64,000 bases of DNA from Lentzea sp. NBRC 102530 (GCF_030269365.1 NZ_BSTF01000005.1:124001-188000); one strand, 5' to 3'. Numbered from the stretch's first letter, positions 47,833 through 56,658 are shown. A program made the numbers and translations. Notes: a model not told the origin generated them from the letters alone.

Positions 47833-48510
47833 ATGGGAAGTTCGGACTCAGCGCTTGCCGCCGACCGGCTGCGCATCGACGGGGTGCTGGTGCAGCACTT
47901 CCGCGAGTCGGGGCTGACCGGTGCTCGCTGGGACCAGTTCCACCGTCAGCTTCTCGGGCACGGACTCACGATCGTTACGAAGCTCGTGCGGTCCGGTGCC
48001 ATCTTCTCCCGCTCCGGGCGGAACGGCCGGTACCTGCAGAAGCAGGACATCGCGCCGCAGGAGGCCGAGGAACTGGCGAGCGACGCCGTGTACGAGGGGT
48101 TCGTGTACTTCCGCGACCGGGGACTGCTCGGGCGCGAATGGTCCGTTGAGCACGGCCAGCCGTTGAACGAGTACTTCGTCAACGCGTGCGTGCTCGCGTT
48201 TCCCAACGTCTACCGGCGTTGGCAGACGCGAGCGCACGGCTGGCAGGACGTACGGCTCGTGGACACCCTTGCTTCCCTCGAACACGTGCAGGCCGAAGGA
48301 ACCCCTGAGGACGCGGTCATCGAACAGCAGATCGCGAACGCCGCGTTCGCCGCGCTGAGCGAGGACAGCAGGCGGTTGCTCTTCCTTTCTGACCAGGGCT
48401 ACTCGCATGCGGAGATCGGTGAGTTGATGCGACTCACCCCGCGCGCGGTCGAAGGACGGATCCGGCGCGCGCGCCTTGCCGTGCGCCGGCGTCCAGAAGA
48501 GGAACGGTGA
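47833..48510 (+). CDS. Divergent sigma-70 region 4 protein
   Basis: A 225-residue protein unlike the three ShbA-like copies. A long N-terminal part (HFRESGLTGARWDQFHRQLL, ASDAVYEGFVYFRDRGLL) replaces the usual region 2, and a clear region 4 lies at the end (ALSEDSRRLLFLSDQGYSHA, then LMRLTPRAVEGRIRRARLAV). The ATG follows CAGGGGGC. Its stop overlaps the GTG of copy 3 (GTGA), so the two are coupled; it might be a modified sigma or an accessory subunit. Confidence 0.8.
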   Translation: MGSSDSALAADRLRIDGVLVQHFRESGLTGARWDQFHRQLLGHGLTIVTKLVRSGAIFSRSGRNGRYLQKQDIAPQEAEELASDAVYEGFVYFRDRGLLGREWSVEHGQPLNEYFVNACVLAFPNVYRRWQTRAHGWQDVRLVDTLASLEHVQAEGTPEDAVIEQQIANAAFAALSEDSRRLLFLSDQGYSHAEIGELMRLTPRAVEGRIRRARLAVRRRPEEER

Positions 48511-49235
48511 TCTGCGTGGAGTTCACACCCGGCCTGCATCGCAAGGTGCCCGCGGAAGCCGTGCAGGGCTCGTCCGTCGGTGGGCCGGTCTCCGCCTCCA
48601 GGGGCACGCTCGACGCGTTGGTCGAGCGGACCACCGTCGCGCCCGAGGAGCCGGTCGACCCGCCGGCGCCCTCCTACTACTCGGGTCGCCAGCAGTCGGC
48701 CGACGAGCACGTCGCGCGGGCCGTCGCCGGTGACCGCGCGGCCGTCGAACGGCTGTTGGGCACCATCAGGCCGTTGGTCGTGCGGTACTGCCGCGCGCGC
48801 GTTGGGTCGTTCGCGTCGGCTGATGACGTTGCGCAGGACGTCTGTCTGGCGGTGCTGACCTCGCTGTCGTCGTACCGCGATCAGGGGCGTCCGTTCCTCG
48901 CGTTCGTCTACGGGATCGCGGCGCACAAGGTGGCGGACTCGTTCCGCAGCTTCTCGCGCAACCGCGCCGAGGCCGTGCCGGAGCTGCCGGAGTCGATGGA
49001 CACGGCGGCCGGGCCCGAGCAGCGGGCGATGCAGGGAGAACTGTCGGAGCAGATGGCTACGCTGCTGAAGGTGCTGCCGGAGAAGCAGCGCGAGATCGTG
49101 GTCCTGCGGGTGATGGTGGGGTTGTCGGCGGAGGAGACGGCCGAGGCGGTCGGCTCCACGCCCGGTGCCGTGCGGGTGGCTCAGCACCGGGCGCTCACGA
49201 GACTGCGCAAAGAACTCAGTGCCGCCAGCGAGTGA
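48507..49235 (+). CDS. RNA polymerase sigma factor, ShbA/SigD-like (copy 3 of 3)
   Basis: A 242-residue sigma factor. An N-terminal extension of about 80 residues (MICVEFTPGLHRKVPAEAV, Pro-rich linker, YYSGRQQSADEHV) precedes regions 2 (LLGTIRPLVVRYCRARVG, SADDVAQDVCLAVLTSL, FLAFVYGIAAHKVADSFR) and 4 (VLPEKQREIVVLRVMVGLSA and GSTPGAVRVAQHRALTRLRK). It begins at GTG 48507 inside the stop of the upstream gene. The 3' end overlaps the GS-like stop by 20 bases. Confidence 0.92.
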   Translation: MICVEFTPGLHRKVPAEAVQGSSVGGPVSASRGTLDALVERTTVAPEEPVDPPAPSYYSGRQQSADEHVARAVAGDRAAVERLLGTIRPLVVRYCRARVGSFASADDVAQDVCLAVLTSLSSYRDQGRPFLAFVYGIAAHKVADSFRSFSRNRAEAVPELPESMDTAAGPEQRAMQGELSEQMATLLKVLPEKQREIVVLRVMVGLSAEETAEAVGSTPGAVRVAQHRALTRLRKELSAASE

Positions 49236-50526
49236 TGTTGGCGATGCCCTGGGGGCTCGCGTCCTTGTACCGCTCGATCTCGCCACGCCGGACGTCCGCG
49301 ATGGTGCCCGCCAGCTCCTGGCCGAACGCCTCGGCGAGCACGGCGTCCTTCTCGAACTCGTCGACGGCCTCCTTCAACGACGTGGGCAGGCGCCCGACGG
49401 TGCCGAGCAGGGCCGGGTCGACGTTGAGGCCCTCGGGTAGTTCGGCCTGCGTGGCGATGCCGTCGAGGCCTGCCGCGATCACGCCCGCGACGACCAGGTA
49501 GGGGTTCGCGGTGAGGTCGAAGCACTTGATCTCGAGGTTGTCCCTGATGAGGCGCAGTGCCGTCTCGCGGTTCTCCTCGCCCCACGCCACGAACGGCGCG
49601 GCCCAGGTGTTCGGCACGAGCCTGAGGTAGCTCGCGAGAGAGGGGCAGCCGATCGCGCACAACGCGCGGAGGTGGGTGAGCACGCCCGCGCTGAACTGCT
49701 TCGCCTCGTCCTGGAAGCCGTCGAAGAGGTTGGTGCCGTCGCGCCAGAGGCTGAGGTGCAGGTGGCCGCCGTTGCCGACGCCGCCGTTGACGACCTTCGG
49801 CGAGAACGACGGGCGCATGCCGTGCCGGATCGTGACGGCGCGGATCGTCTCCTTGACCAGGACGGCGGTGTCCGCGGCGTGCACCGGGTCCTCGGGGGCC
49901 GTGGAGACCTCGAACTGGCCGGGGGCGTACTCGGGGTGGAACTGGAGGACCTCGACGTTCTGCTGGTCGAGGGCGTTGAGGAGGTCGACGGAGTAGTCGG
50001 AGAGCTCGACCTGGCGGGCGTGGCCGTACGCGCCGCCGCTGGTCGCGGGCACCCAGTCGTCGGTTCCCTGCTTGCCCGCGCACCACTCGATCTCGAAGCC
50101 GGCCTTCGCCGTGAGGCCGTGCTCGGCGAGCCTCCGCACGGCCTTGCGCGCCTGCAGCCGTTGGTCCATCGGGTACGGGACGCCGTTCTGGAAGTGGCGG
50201 TCGGCGGGGGCCCAGGCCCAGCCCGGCTGGCCCGCGAGCGGCGTGAGGCGGTCGAGGTCGGGGTGCAGCCGGAGGTCGCCGACCGGGCCACCCGCGAACC
50301 GGCCCTGGATGATCCAGTCGTCGAAGAGGAACACGTCGAACACCGGTGAAGCGCCCACGCCGTGCGCGGCCGCGTGGGCGAGCCTGCGCAGGGGCACCGA
50401 CTTGGTGCGGGTGATGCCGCTGTTGTCGACCCAGGTGAGGGCCACGACGCTCACGTCCCGCGCGTGGAGCCCGTCGAAGAGCTCGGTCGCCCGCTCGAAC
50501 CGCTGGTCCCGTTCCGCAGAGTCCAC
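49216..50526 (-). CDS. Glutamine synthetase-like (GlnA3/GlnA4 type) enzyme
   Basis: A 436-residue GS-family ATP-grasp-like ligase. It has the beta-grasp N-domain (VVALTWVDNSGITRTKSVPL), FEIEWCAG for metal binding, FHPEYAPGQFEVSTAP, the NGGHLHLSLW segment and FVAWGEENRETALRLI. Compared with biosynthetic GlnA it lacks the adenylylation Tyr loop, and relatives ligate glutamate to polyamines or ethanolamine. It is divergent from an amidohydrolase with only 12 bases between. Confidence 0.88.
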   Translation of the reverse strand: MDSAERDQRFERATELFDGLHARDVSVVALTWVDNSGITRTKSVPLRRLAHAAAHGVGASPVFDVFLFDDWIIQGRFAGGPVGDLRLHPDLDRLTPLAGQPGWAWAPADRHFQNGVPYPMDQRLQARKAVRRLAEHGLTAKAGFEIEWCAGKQGTDDWVPATSGGAYGHARQVELSDYSVDLLNALDQQNVEVLQFHPEYAPGQFEVSTAPEDPVHAADTAVLVKETIRAVTIRHGMRPSFSPKVVNGGVGNGGHLHLSLWRDGTNLFDGFQDEAKQFSAGVLTHLRALCAIGCPSLASYLRLVPNTWAAPFVAWGEENRETALRLIRDNLEIKCFDLTANPYLVVAGVIAAGLDGIATQAELPEGLNVDPALLGTVGRLPTSLKEAVDEFEKDAVLAEAFGQELAGTIADVRRGEIERYKDASPQGIANITRWRH

Positions 50527-50538
50527 GATCCTAAGGTT

Positions 50539-51636
50539 ATGGGCATCTTGCCGTTCGTCGCCGAACTCGGGCTGATCGACCACCACTGTCATGGTGTGTT
50601 GCGCGCGGACAGCACACGGCTGGAGTTCGAGTCGTTGTTGTTGGAGGCCGACGAGGTCTCTCCGCTGGGCGGGTCGTTCTTCGACTCGGCGCTCGGGTTC
50701 GCGGTGCGGCGGTGGTGTGCGCCGTTGCTGGACCTGCCCCGGCACGCCTCCGCCGACGCGTACCTCGAACGGCGGAACTCGCTGCACATCGCCGAGGTGT
50801 CGCGGACGTTCCTGATGGCGTCGGGGATCCACACGTTCCTGGTGGACGGCGGGTTCCGGCCCGAGTTGCTGCTGTCCGGGGCGGAACTGGCCGGGCTGGG
50901 CGGGGGAGTGGCGCACTCGATCGTGCGGCTGGAGGCGGTGGCCGAGTGCTTGCGGCCCGACGTGTCCGCGGCCGGTTTCCTGGACGCGGTGCGGGCCGAG
51001 CTGGCTTCCGGGGCGTTCGTCGGGGCCAAGTCCGTTGCGGCTTACCGGATCGGGCTCGGGTTGCCCGGGGTTCGGCCGTCCGACGCCGAGGCCGTGTCGG
51101 CTTGTTCGTCGTGGACGTCAGGGCGGTTGGCGGACCCGGTGGTGATCGCCTGGCTGGCGTGGGAGGCGTTGGACGCCGGGCTGCCGTTGCAGTTCCACGT
51201 CGGGTACGGCGACTCGGACATCGACCTGCACTTGTGCGATCCGTCGTTGCTGACGCCGTTCCTGCGTGCGACCGCGTCTCTCGGTGTGCCGGTGTTGTTG
51301 TTGCACAACTACCCGTTCCATCGGCAGGCCGGGTACCTCGCGCAGGTGTTCCCGCACGTGTTCTGCGACCTCGGGCTGGCCACGCACGGGCTGGGGCATC
51401 AAGCGTCGCGGGTGTTCGCGGAGGCGTTGGAGATCGTGCCGTACGGCAAGTTCCTCTTCTCCTCCGACGCGTTCGCGCTGCCCGAGTTGTACTACCTCGG
51501 CGCGTTGCTGTTCCGGCGCGCGTTGTCAGACTTCTTGGCCGATGGGCTGCGTACGGACGCGTTCTTGGAAGAGGACGCTCACCGGATAGCGCGTCTCATC
51601 GCGTCGGAGAACGCAGCGCGCGTGTACAAACTGTAG
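50539..51636 (+). CDS. Amidohydrolase (FluG N-domain-like)
   Basis: A 365-residue TIM-barrel hydrolase. The first metal ligand motif LIDHHCHG at residues 11-18, a later QFHVGYGDSD segment, LLHNYPFHRQAGYLA and FSSDAFALPELYYLG close the fold. The same domain is fused to a GS-like domain in fungal FluG; here the two enzymes are separate but divergent neighbours, which suggests a shared substrate such as a gamma-glutamyl amide. The ATG lies 12 bases from the divergent gene. Confidence 0.85.
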   Translation: MGILPFVAELGLIDHHCHGVLRADSTRLEFESLLLEADEVSPLGGSFFDSALGFAVRRWCAPLLDLPRHASADAYLERRNSLHIAEVSRTFLMASGIHTFLVDGGFRPELLLSGAELAGLGGGVAHSIVRLEAVAECLRPDVSAAGFLDAVRAELASGAFVGAKSVAAYRIGLGLPGVRPSDAEAVSACSSWTSGRLADPVVIAWLAWEALDAGLPLQFHVGYGDSDIDLHLCDPSLLTPFLRATASLGVPVLLLHNYPFHRQAGYLAQVFPHVFCDLGLATHGLGHQASRVFAEALEIVPYGKFLFSSDAFALPELYYLGALLFRRALSDFLADGLRTDAFLEEDAHRIARLIASENAARVYKL

Positions 51637-51671
51637 GATTCGCTTCGAACTGGCGTTCGAGGAGGGTGTTC

Positions 51672-52946
51672 ATGGGTCGCAGTGCGAACCTGCCACGCGG
51701 CCTGGTCGATCGATACCGTGCGCGCGACGGTGTGTGGCCCGACGACACGGGCTGCCGGATGTTGCACGTGGACATGGACGCCTTCTACGCGTCGGTCGAA
51801 ATCCGCGAACGTCCCGAACTCGAGTCCGTGCCCGTGGTCGTCGGCGGTGTCGGCGGACGGGGTGTCGTCTGCTCCGCGAACTACCTGGCCCGCACCTTCG
51901 GCGTCCGTTCCGCGATGCCCACGGCCCACGCCCGCCGCCTGGCACCGCACGCCGTGTACCTGCCGCCGCAGTTCGACCTCTACCAGGAGGTCTCGCGGGG
52001 CGTGATGGCGATCTTCCGCGACATCACCCCGCTGGTGGAGCCGCTGTCGCTGGACGAGGCCTTCCTGGACGTGGGCGGTGCTCTTCGCCGGCTGGGCCTG
52101 ACGCCGGGGGGCGTGGGCGAGTTGATCAGATCGCGCGTGTTCGCCGACCACGGCGTGACCTGCTCCGTGGGCGTGGCGTCGACGAAGTTCCTGGCGAAGC
52201 TCGCCTCGGGCATGTGCAAGCCCGACGGCATGATGGTCGTGCCTTCCACTGCTGCTTTGGAGTTCCTCCACCCCCTGCCGGTCTCCGCCCTGTGGGGTGT
52301 GGGCGCGAAAACCGCCGCACGCCTGGAGGAACTGGGCCTGGACACCGTCGCGGACGTGGCGGCGATGCCTCTTCCCCGCCTGCGCCGCAAGGTGGGCGTG
52401 GCCCTGGCCGAACACCTCTACGCCCTCGCGTCCGGCGTGGACAACCGCTCCGTGGTCCCCGTCTCGCGCGAGAAGTCGATCGGCGCCGAGGAGACCTTCG
52501 AGATCGACGTCACCGACCGCTCCCTGCTGCGCCGAGAACTCCTCCGCCTCGCCGAACGCTCAGCGGGTTCTCTGCGAGCCAAGGGTTTGCACGGCCGAAC
52601 CGTCTCCATCAAGGTCCGCTTCGCCGACTTCACCACCATCACCCGCTCCCGCACCCTCCCGGTGGCCACCGACGTGACCCAGGAGGTCTACCGGGTGGCC
52701 GCCGAACTCCTGGACACCCAGACCCCGCCCGGAGCCATCCGCCTGATCGGCGTCCGAATAGAGGGTCTTGACAACGCGGACTCGGCCCAGCAACTGATCT
52801 TCGACGCTCCGGAGCGAGGCTGGCGAGAAGCCGAGCAAGCCGCCGACCAGGCCCGTTCCCGCTTCGGCTCGCTGGCCGTCCGGCCGGCCTCCCTGCTCAG
52901 CGACAGTCCGGAAAGGACAGCCGAGTTCGAGCCGAAGCCGGAATGA
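51672..52946 (+). CDS. dinB: DNA polymerase IV
   Basis: A 424-residue Y-family translesion polymerase. Catalytic acids are in HVDMDAFYASVE and SLDEAFLDV; the KLASGMCKPDGMMVV finger, WGVGAKTAARLEELGLDTV helix-hairpin-helix and the little-finger domain (KSIGAEETFEIDVTD) are present. There is no obvious C-terminal clamp-binding QxxLF motif. The ATG follows GGAGGG at 51661 with 5-base spacing. Confidence 0.95.
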   Translation: MGRSANLPRGLVDRYRARDGVWPDDTGCRMLHVDMDAFYASVEIRERPELESVPVVVGGVGGRGVVCSANYLARTFGVRSAMPTAHARRLAPHAVYLPPQFDLYQEVSRGVMAIFRDITPLVEPLSLDEAFLDVGGALRRLGLTPGGVGELIRSRVFADHGVTCSVGVASTKFLAKLASGMCKPDGMMVVPSTAALEFLHPLPVSALWGVGAKTAARLEELGLDTVADVAAMPLPRLRRKVGVALAEHLYALASGVDNRSVVPVSREKSIGAEETFEIDVTDRSLLRRELLRLAERSAGSLRAKGLHGRTVSIKVRFADFTTITRSRTLPVATDVTQEVYRVAAELLDTQTPPGAIRLIGVRIEGLDNADSAQQLIFDAPERGWREAEQAADQARSRFGSLAVRPASLLSDSPERTAEFEPKPE

Positions 52947-52953
52947 TCGCAAC

Positions 52954-52980
52954 CTGTCCACAACCCCGCAGTTGTCCACA
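52954..52980. promoter_or_regulatory. Two DnaA-box-like nonamers
   Basis: CTGTCCACA (52954-52962) and the exact actinomycete DnaA box TTGTCCACA (52972-52980) are repeated directly 18 bases apart, between dinB and the AbiEi-like gene. DnaA binding is possible but unproven. Confidence 0.4.
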
Positions 52981-53031
52981 ACCTCCGCTCGCGGCGCACC
53001 ACCCGGCGCTTCCCTGCCCCAAGCTGAACCC

Positions 53032-53688
53032 ATGCGCCACCCCATCGACCTGGAAAACCTGGGCACCCTCTTCCTGCACCGAGTGGCCCCGGTGGCAGCC
53101 CTGCTCCACATAGGACTGTCCGCGTCCCTGATCGACCAACGCTCCCGCCCGGGCGGCCCGTGGCAACGCCTGTTCCCGAGCATGATCCTGCTCTCCAGAG
53201 CGGGCCCCTCCAGGGAACAGCTGGTCCAAGCAGCCCTCCTCTACACGGGGGAGGGGGCGATGCTGACCGCCAACGACGCCCTCTACCTGCACGGCATGAG
53301 ATCAGCCCTGCCCACCGCAGAAGCCATCCACGTCCTGGCCCCACGCCACTCGACGGCCTGCGGCTACGCCACCCTGCGCCTGGAACGGACAGACCGCCTG
53401 CCCAAACCGGCCCTCAGAAGGGGCTTCCACGTGGCGCCGCTGGAACGAGCGGCGGTGGACGCGATCCGCCGAACCCGCTCCATCCCCACCACCAAAGCAA
53501 TCCTCGAGGAGGTGACGCACTACGTGGGCGTGCAGGCCCTACGAGCAGAACTGGCCATGGCCCCGCGCAAGGGCACCACCCTGGCCCGCAAGCTGCTGGG
53601 CGAATCCCCGGCCCGCCAGCTGGAGCTGGCCGTGATGGACCGCCGCCCCCACATCCCGCAAACCCGAACCCCGCAACCCGTCAGCTGA
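53032..53688 (+). CDS. AbiEi-like winged-helix domain protein
   Basis: A 218-residue protein. WQRLFPSMILLSRAGPSREQLVQAALLY, TANDALYLHGM and HVLAPRHSTACGYATLRLER match the N-terminal domain of AbiEi-like antitoxin/DUF559-type actinobacterial proteins. No nuclease or toxin partner is next to it. The ATG at 53032 gives MRHPIDLENLG; an ATG at 52972 is less likely because it begins inside the DnaA-box-like repeats. Confidence 0.65.
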   Translation: MRHPIDLENLGTLFLHRVAPVAALLHIGLSASLIDQRSRPGGPWQRLFPSMILLSRAGPSREQLVQAALLYTGEGAMLTANDALYLHGMRSALPTAEAIHVLAPRHSTACGYATLRLERTDRLPKPALRRGFHVAPLERAAVDAIRRTRSIPTTKAILEEVTHYVGVQALRAELAMAPRKGTTLARKLLGESPARQLELAVMDRRPHIPQTRTPQPVS

Positions 53689-53741
53689 CCGGGCAGGCCG
53701 CACCAACCGCGCAACCTCCGCCTGCCAGCCCAAGCCAGGCA

Positions 53742-53771
53742 CCCAAGCATTCCGGGGCCCGCACGCCCAAC
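53742..53771. repeat. 30-base direct repeat, copy 1
   Basis: CCCAAGCATTCCGGGGCCCG followed by CACGCCCAAC; differs from copy 2 (53894-53923) at two positions, both C to T. Confidence 0.7.
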
Positions 53772-53893
53772 ACCCCGCCGCCCAACGCAGACCTGCCCTC
53801 AACGCCGCACGCTCAAGCCAGGCCTCAGACGACCCAACCCCGCGGCCGAGCGGGCGTCACGCCCAACGAGCCCGTCGACGCCGCTTCAAGCGC

Positions 53894-53923
53894 CCCAAGC
53901 ATTCCGGGGCCTGCATGCCCAAC
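53894..53923. repeat. 30-base direct repeat, copy 2
   Basis: CCCAAGCATTCCGGGGCCTG followed by CATGCCCAAC, 152 bases after copy 1. This may be an intergenic repeat family. Confidence 0.7.
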
Positions 53924-54010
53924 GCCCAACTGCCCACGCGCCCCCGAGCCCCGAGCCCCAACCCCCGGACCCCGAGCCACAACCCCGAGCCACAACCCCG
54001 AGGAGCCGCC

Positions 54011-55111
54011 CTACCGAGCAGGCGCCTTCACCCCGCGCCCCTTGGCCATCTCAGTGATGGCCTTCCCCCGAACGCTCAAGAACGACAACCGAGGATCCTC
54101 GAAGTAGTCCCAAGGCCCGGCGTCCACCACCGCGCCCAAAGCCCGGAACTGCCCCACAGCCTCCTCGAACCGCCTCAACTGCATCAGCCCGAAGATCGCG
54201 TACCCCCGGTCGTGCCGGAGCGCGTACGTGTCAGCCCCCTCGTCCGCCAACCGATCCAGCAGTGCGTCCAGCGACCGCACGACCGAAGGGTCCTTCCACA
54301 TGTTCGTCTCGGAGTTGTCAGCTTCGTAAGCCGCCTGCAACGGCAGCCCGAGGAACTTCGGCGACTTGGCCGCGGCCTCCAGCGCGAACTCCAACGCCAG
54401 GGCGTCGGACCCGAACCACTTGCGGCACCAGTACTGCAGTGCCTGCCCGTGGGCCGAGTAGTGCAGCGGGTCGCGCGCCACGAGTTCGGCCCAGAGGGCG
54501 CGGAACTCGTCGTTCTCCACCTGCAGGCCGCGGCCGAGGGTCAGCAGCGTGTTCCACGGCGTGGGGTCGTCGGGCAGGACCGAGGTGGCGATGGAGGCCG
54601 CCTCGCGGGCCTCGAACAGGACGCGGTGGAAGCCGTCGAACTGTTCGCGGGTGGTCTCGGAGGCGCGGGCGCTGCCGCGGATCTCCCACGCCAGCGCCAC
54701 GAGGGCGCGGGAGTGCACGACGATCCAGTGCGGGTCGCCGGGGCGGGCCTCGATCCAGGCCTGCATCCAGGCGTCGTCCTTGGCGGCGAGGTCGGCCAGG
54801 GCCCAGACGACGCGGTCGCGGCGGTCCCAGTCGCCCTCGGTGGCGGCGACGAGGTCGGCCGCGTTCTCCCAGTTGCCGGCTCGGACGTCGTCCTTCACGG
54901 CGGCGAGGGCCAGGTCGGCCAGCGGGGAGGTGGTGCTCACCTCGTCGTCGGGGACCAGGCCGTAGCGCTCGGGGTGGGTCTTGGGCAGGACGAACGAGGC
55001 CACGACGTCATCGGGGAGTTCGTCGAGTTCGACGCCGCGGCGCTTCGCCTCGCGCATGAGGCGGAAGACGCGGACGAGTTCCTTGGGCTTGAAGAGGAGC
55101 GAGAGCACCAC
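54011..55111 (-). CDS. Hypothetical protein, M48-linked (TPR-like helical)
   Basis: A 366-residue all-helical protein starting FKPKELVRVFRLMREAKRRGVELDEL. The pattern of helices with regular W and A positions (WALADLAAKDDAWMQAWIEA, NTLLTLGRGLQVENDEFRAL) suggests TPR-like or HEAT-like repeats. No catalytic residues are seen. GTG 55111 follows AGGAG; the gene lies 41 bases after the M48 protease stop and is co-transcribed with it. Confidence 0.75.
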   Translation of the reverse strand: MVLSLLFKPKELVRVFRLMREAKRRGVELDELPDDVVASFVLPKTHPERYGLVPDDEVSTTSPLADLALAAVKDDVRAGNWENAADLVAATEGDWDRRDRVVWALADLAAKDDAWMQAWIEARPGDPHWIVVHSRALVALAWEIRGSARASETTREQFDGFHRVLFEAREAASIATSVLPDDPTPWNTLLTLGRGLQVENDEFRALWAELVARDPLHYSAHGQALQYWCRKWFGSDALALEFALEAAAKSPKFLGLPLQAAYEADNSETNMWKDPSVVRSLDALLDRLADEGADTYALRHDRGYAIFGLMQLRRFEEAVGQFRALGAVVDAGPWDYFEDPRLSFLSVRGKAITEMAKGRGVKAPAR

Positions 55112-55152
55112 GGGATTTCTCCTGAAACAGAACGAAAGCGGAGCGAACGGGC

Positions 55153-56658
55153 TCAGCGCGCGGGGCGGTAGTCGGGGGCCACCCCGGCGGTGGCGAGGGC
55201 GGCGCGCAGAGCTGAGGTGTCGCCGTGGTCGGCGACCGCGGCGTCCAGGTGGTCGGCCATGTCGAAGTCGTGAGAGGAGGTGACGAACGTGGTTCGTCCC
55301 AGCCAGTCGAGTTGCCAGCGGGCGAGGCCCGCGTCGGAGAAGGCCAGCGCCACCAACGCCGACAGCTCCGGTAGCACCTCGCCGCGGGCCATCTCGCGCC
55401 GGGCGCGGGCGCCTGCCTCGCGGTCGCCCGGCACGTGAGTGCCGAGGTCGGCCAGGTGGCCCGCGTCCAGGGCGTCGAGGACGGTGGTGAGTGACGGTGC
55501 CTTGCCGGTCAGCTCGGCCGTCCTCTCCAGCAGGCGCTGGGTGCCGCGGACGACTCGGGCGCGGGCGCCGATGTGGCCGAGCGTGGCCCAGTCGACGCGT
55601 TCCTTCGAGGCGGCGTCGGCGACCAGGGTGGTGAGGACGGCGGCGTCGAGCAACGGCATCGGGTCGGCGAGCAGGTCGAGCGCAGGGCGGTCGCCCCAGC
55701 CCGACTCCGGTTCGAGGGCCATCGCCTCGATGGCGTTGATGCGGTCCTTCAGCGGCGGGTGAGAGTCGTACGGGCCGCGGTCGGGGTCGTGCGGGTCCTG
55801 GCGGATCTCCTCCAGCCCCTCGTGGAGTTCGGGGGCGGTGCGCAGGCGGGCGAAGCCGTCGAAGAACGTCGTGGGCAGGTACCCGAGTTCCCATGCGACG
55901 GTCAGGTGCCGCTCGGTGAAGAGGTTCCACGCGGCGTCGATCACCGGCAGTTCGCGCAGTGCGGACGCGGCGGCGGACGAGCCCGCGAGGGTGGCGGAGA
56001 AGCGGTCGGCGGCGAACTCCTGGCGCCGGCTGATGGCCTGCGAGACGCGGAGGTAGAGCTTGGCGTAACCGCGGAACAGCTTCGCGATCATGCGCTGGAA
56101 CCACTTCTCGGTGTTCATGTGGGAACCGGCGCGCAGCATCGCGTCACGGCCGGAGACCACCACGCCGGCCAGGCGCGTGTCCTTGTTGGCGTAGTGCCCG
56201 AGCTCGTGGGCGAGCACGGCGATGAGTTGCTTCTCGGTCAAGGAGGTGAGCAGCGGGGCACCGATGAACATGCGGCGCTTCAGCACGCGCAGGCCCAGGA
56301 AGCGGGTGTCCTCGGAGACACCGGCGTTCACCGCGGCGAGAATCCTGATCTCGTCCGGCGGGCGGGTGCCGACCTCGGCGGACAGCCGGCGCACCAGGTC
56401 CCAGAGACCGGGCTGGTCCTCGGGTGTGACGAGGAGGCCGGGCACCTCGGCGCGCACGCGGCGGTCGAGCGACACCAGGCCCTTGCCGATGGCGAACACC
56501 ACGGGCACGACGAACAACGCCAGCTTCAGCCCGACGAACGGTCGTTCGACCAGGGCGAAGGTCTCCAGCGCCAGCAGGCCTCCGATCAGACCGAAGGCGA
56601 GGACGTAGAAACCGACCAGCAGCGCCACCGAGACGGCAGCACGAAACGAAACACGCAT
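55153..56658 (-). CDS. M48 family membrane zinc metallopeptidase
   Basis: A 501-residue HtpX-like protease. Two N-terminal helices (AAVSVALLVGFYVLAFGLIG and FVGLKLALFVVPVVFAIGKG) lead into the catalytic domain with the zinc motif HELGH and a downstream Glu (QEFAADRFSA). The C-terminal 200 residues are a helical extension. It probably degrades damaged membrane proteins. The start MRVSFRAAV at 56658 is chosen. It is the first gene of a two-gene operon. Confidence 0.9.
   Translation of the reverse strand: MRVSFRAAVSVALLVGFYVLAFGLIGGLLALETFALVERPFVGLKLALFVVPVVFAIGKGLVSLDRRVRAEVPGLLVTPEDQPGLWDLVRRLSAEVGTRPPDEIRILAAVNAGVSEDTRFLGLRVLKRRMFIGAPLLTSLTEKQLIAVLAHELGHYANKDTRLAGVVVSGRDAMLRAGSHMNTEKWFQRMIAKLFRGYAKLYLRVSQAISRRQEFAADRFSATLAGSSAAASALRELPVIDAAWNLFTERHLTVAWELGYLPTTFFDGFARLRTAPELHEGLEEIRQDPHDPDRGPYDSHPPLKDRINAIEAMALEPESGWGDRPALDLLADPMPLLDAAVLTTLVADAASKERVDWATLGHIGARARVVRGTQRLLERTAELTGKAPSLTTVLDALDAGHLADLGTHVPGDREAGARARREMARGEVLPELSALVALAFSDAGLARWQLDWLGRTTFVTSSHDFDMADHLDAAVADHGDTSALRAALATAGVAPDYRPAR

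Larger units (their letters stand above)
53689..54010. other. Non-coding Pro/Ala-biased region with repeats
   Basis: The 322 bases are C-rich and low-complexity. They contain two near-identical 30-base copies (see repeat entries) and, at the right edge, a tandem ccgagccacaacccc-type motif. No gene was found; reading frames through it are repetitive Pro/Ala/Thr without domain features. Confidence 0.6.

Noticed and set aside
53032..53688. AbiE-type toxin-antitoxin system
   Set aside because: Only the AbiEi-like N-domain is present; there is no AbiEii nucleotidyltransferase in the neighbourhood.
55112..56104. Upstream extension of the M48-linked protein frame
   Set aside because: This is an out-of-frame reading of the M48 protease gene. 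The GTG at 55111 has AGGAG before it.
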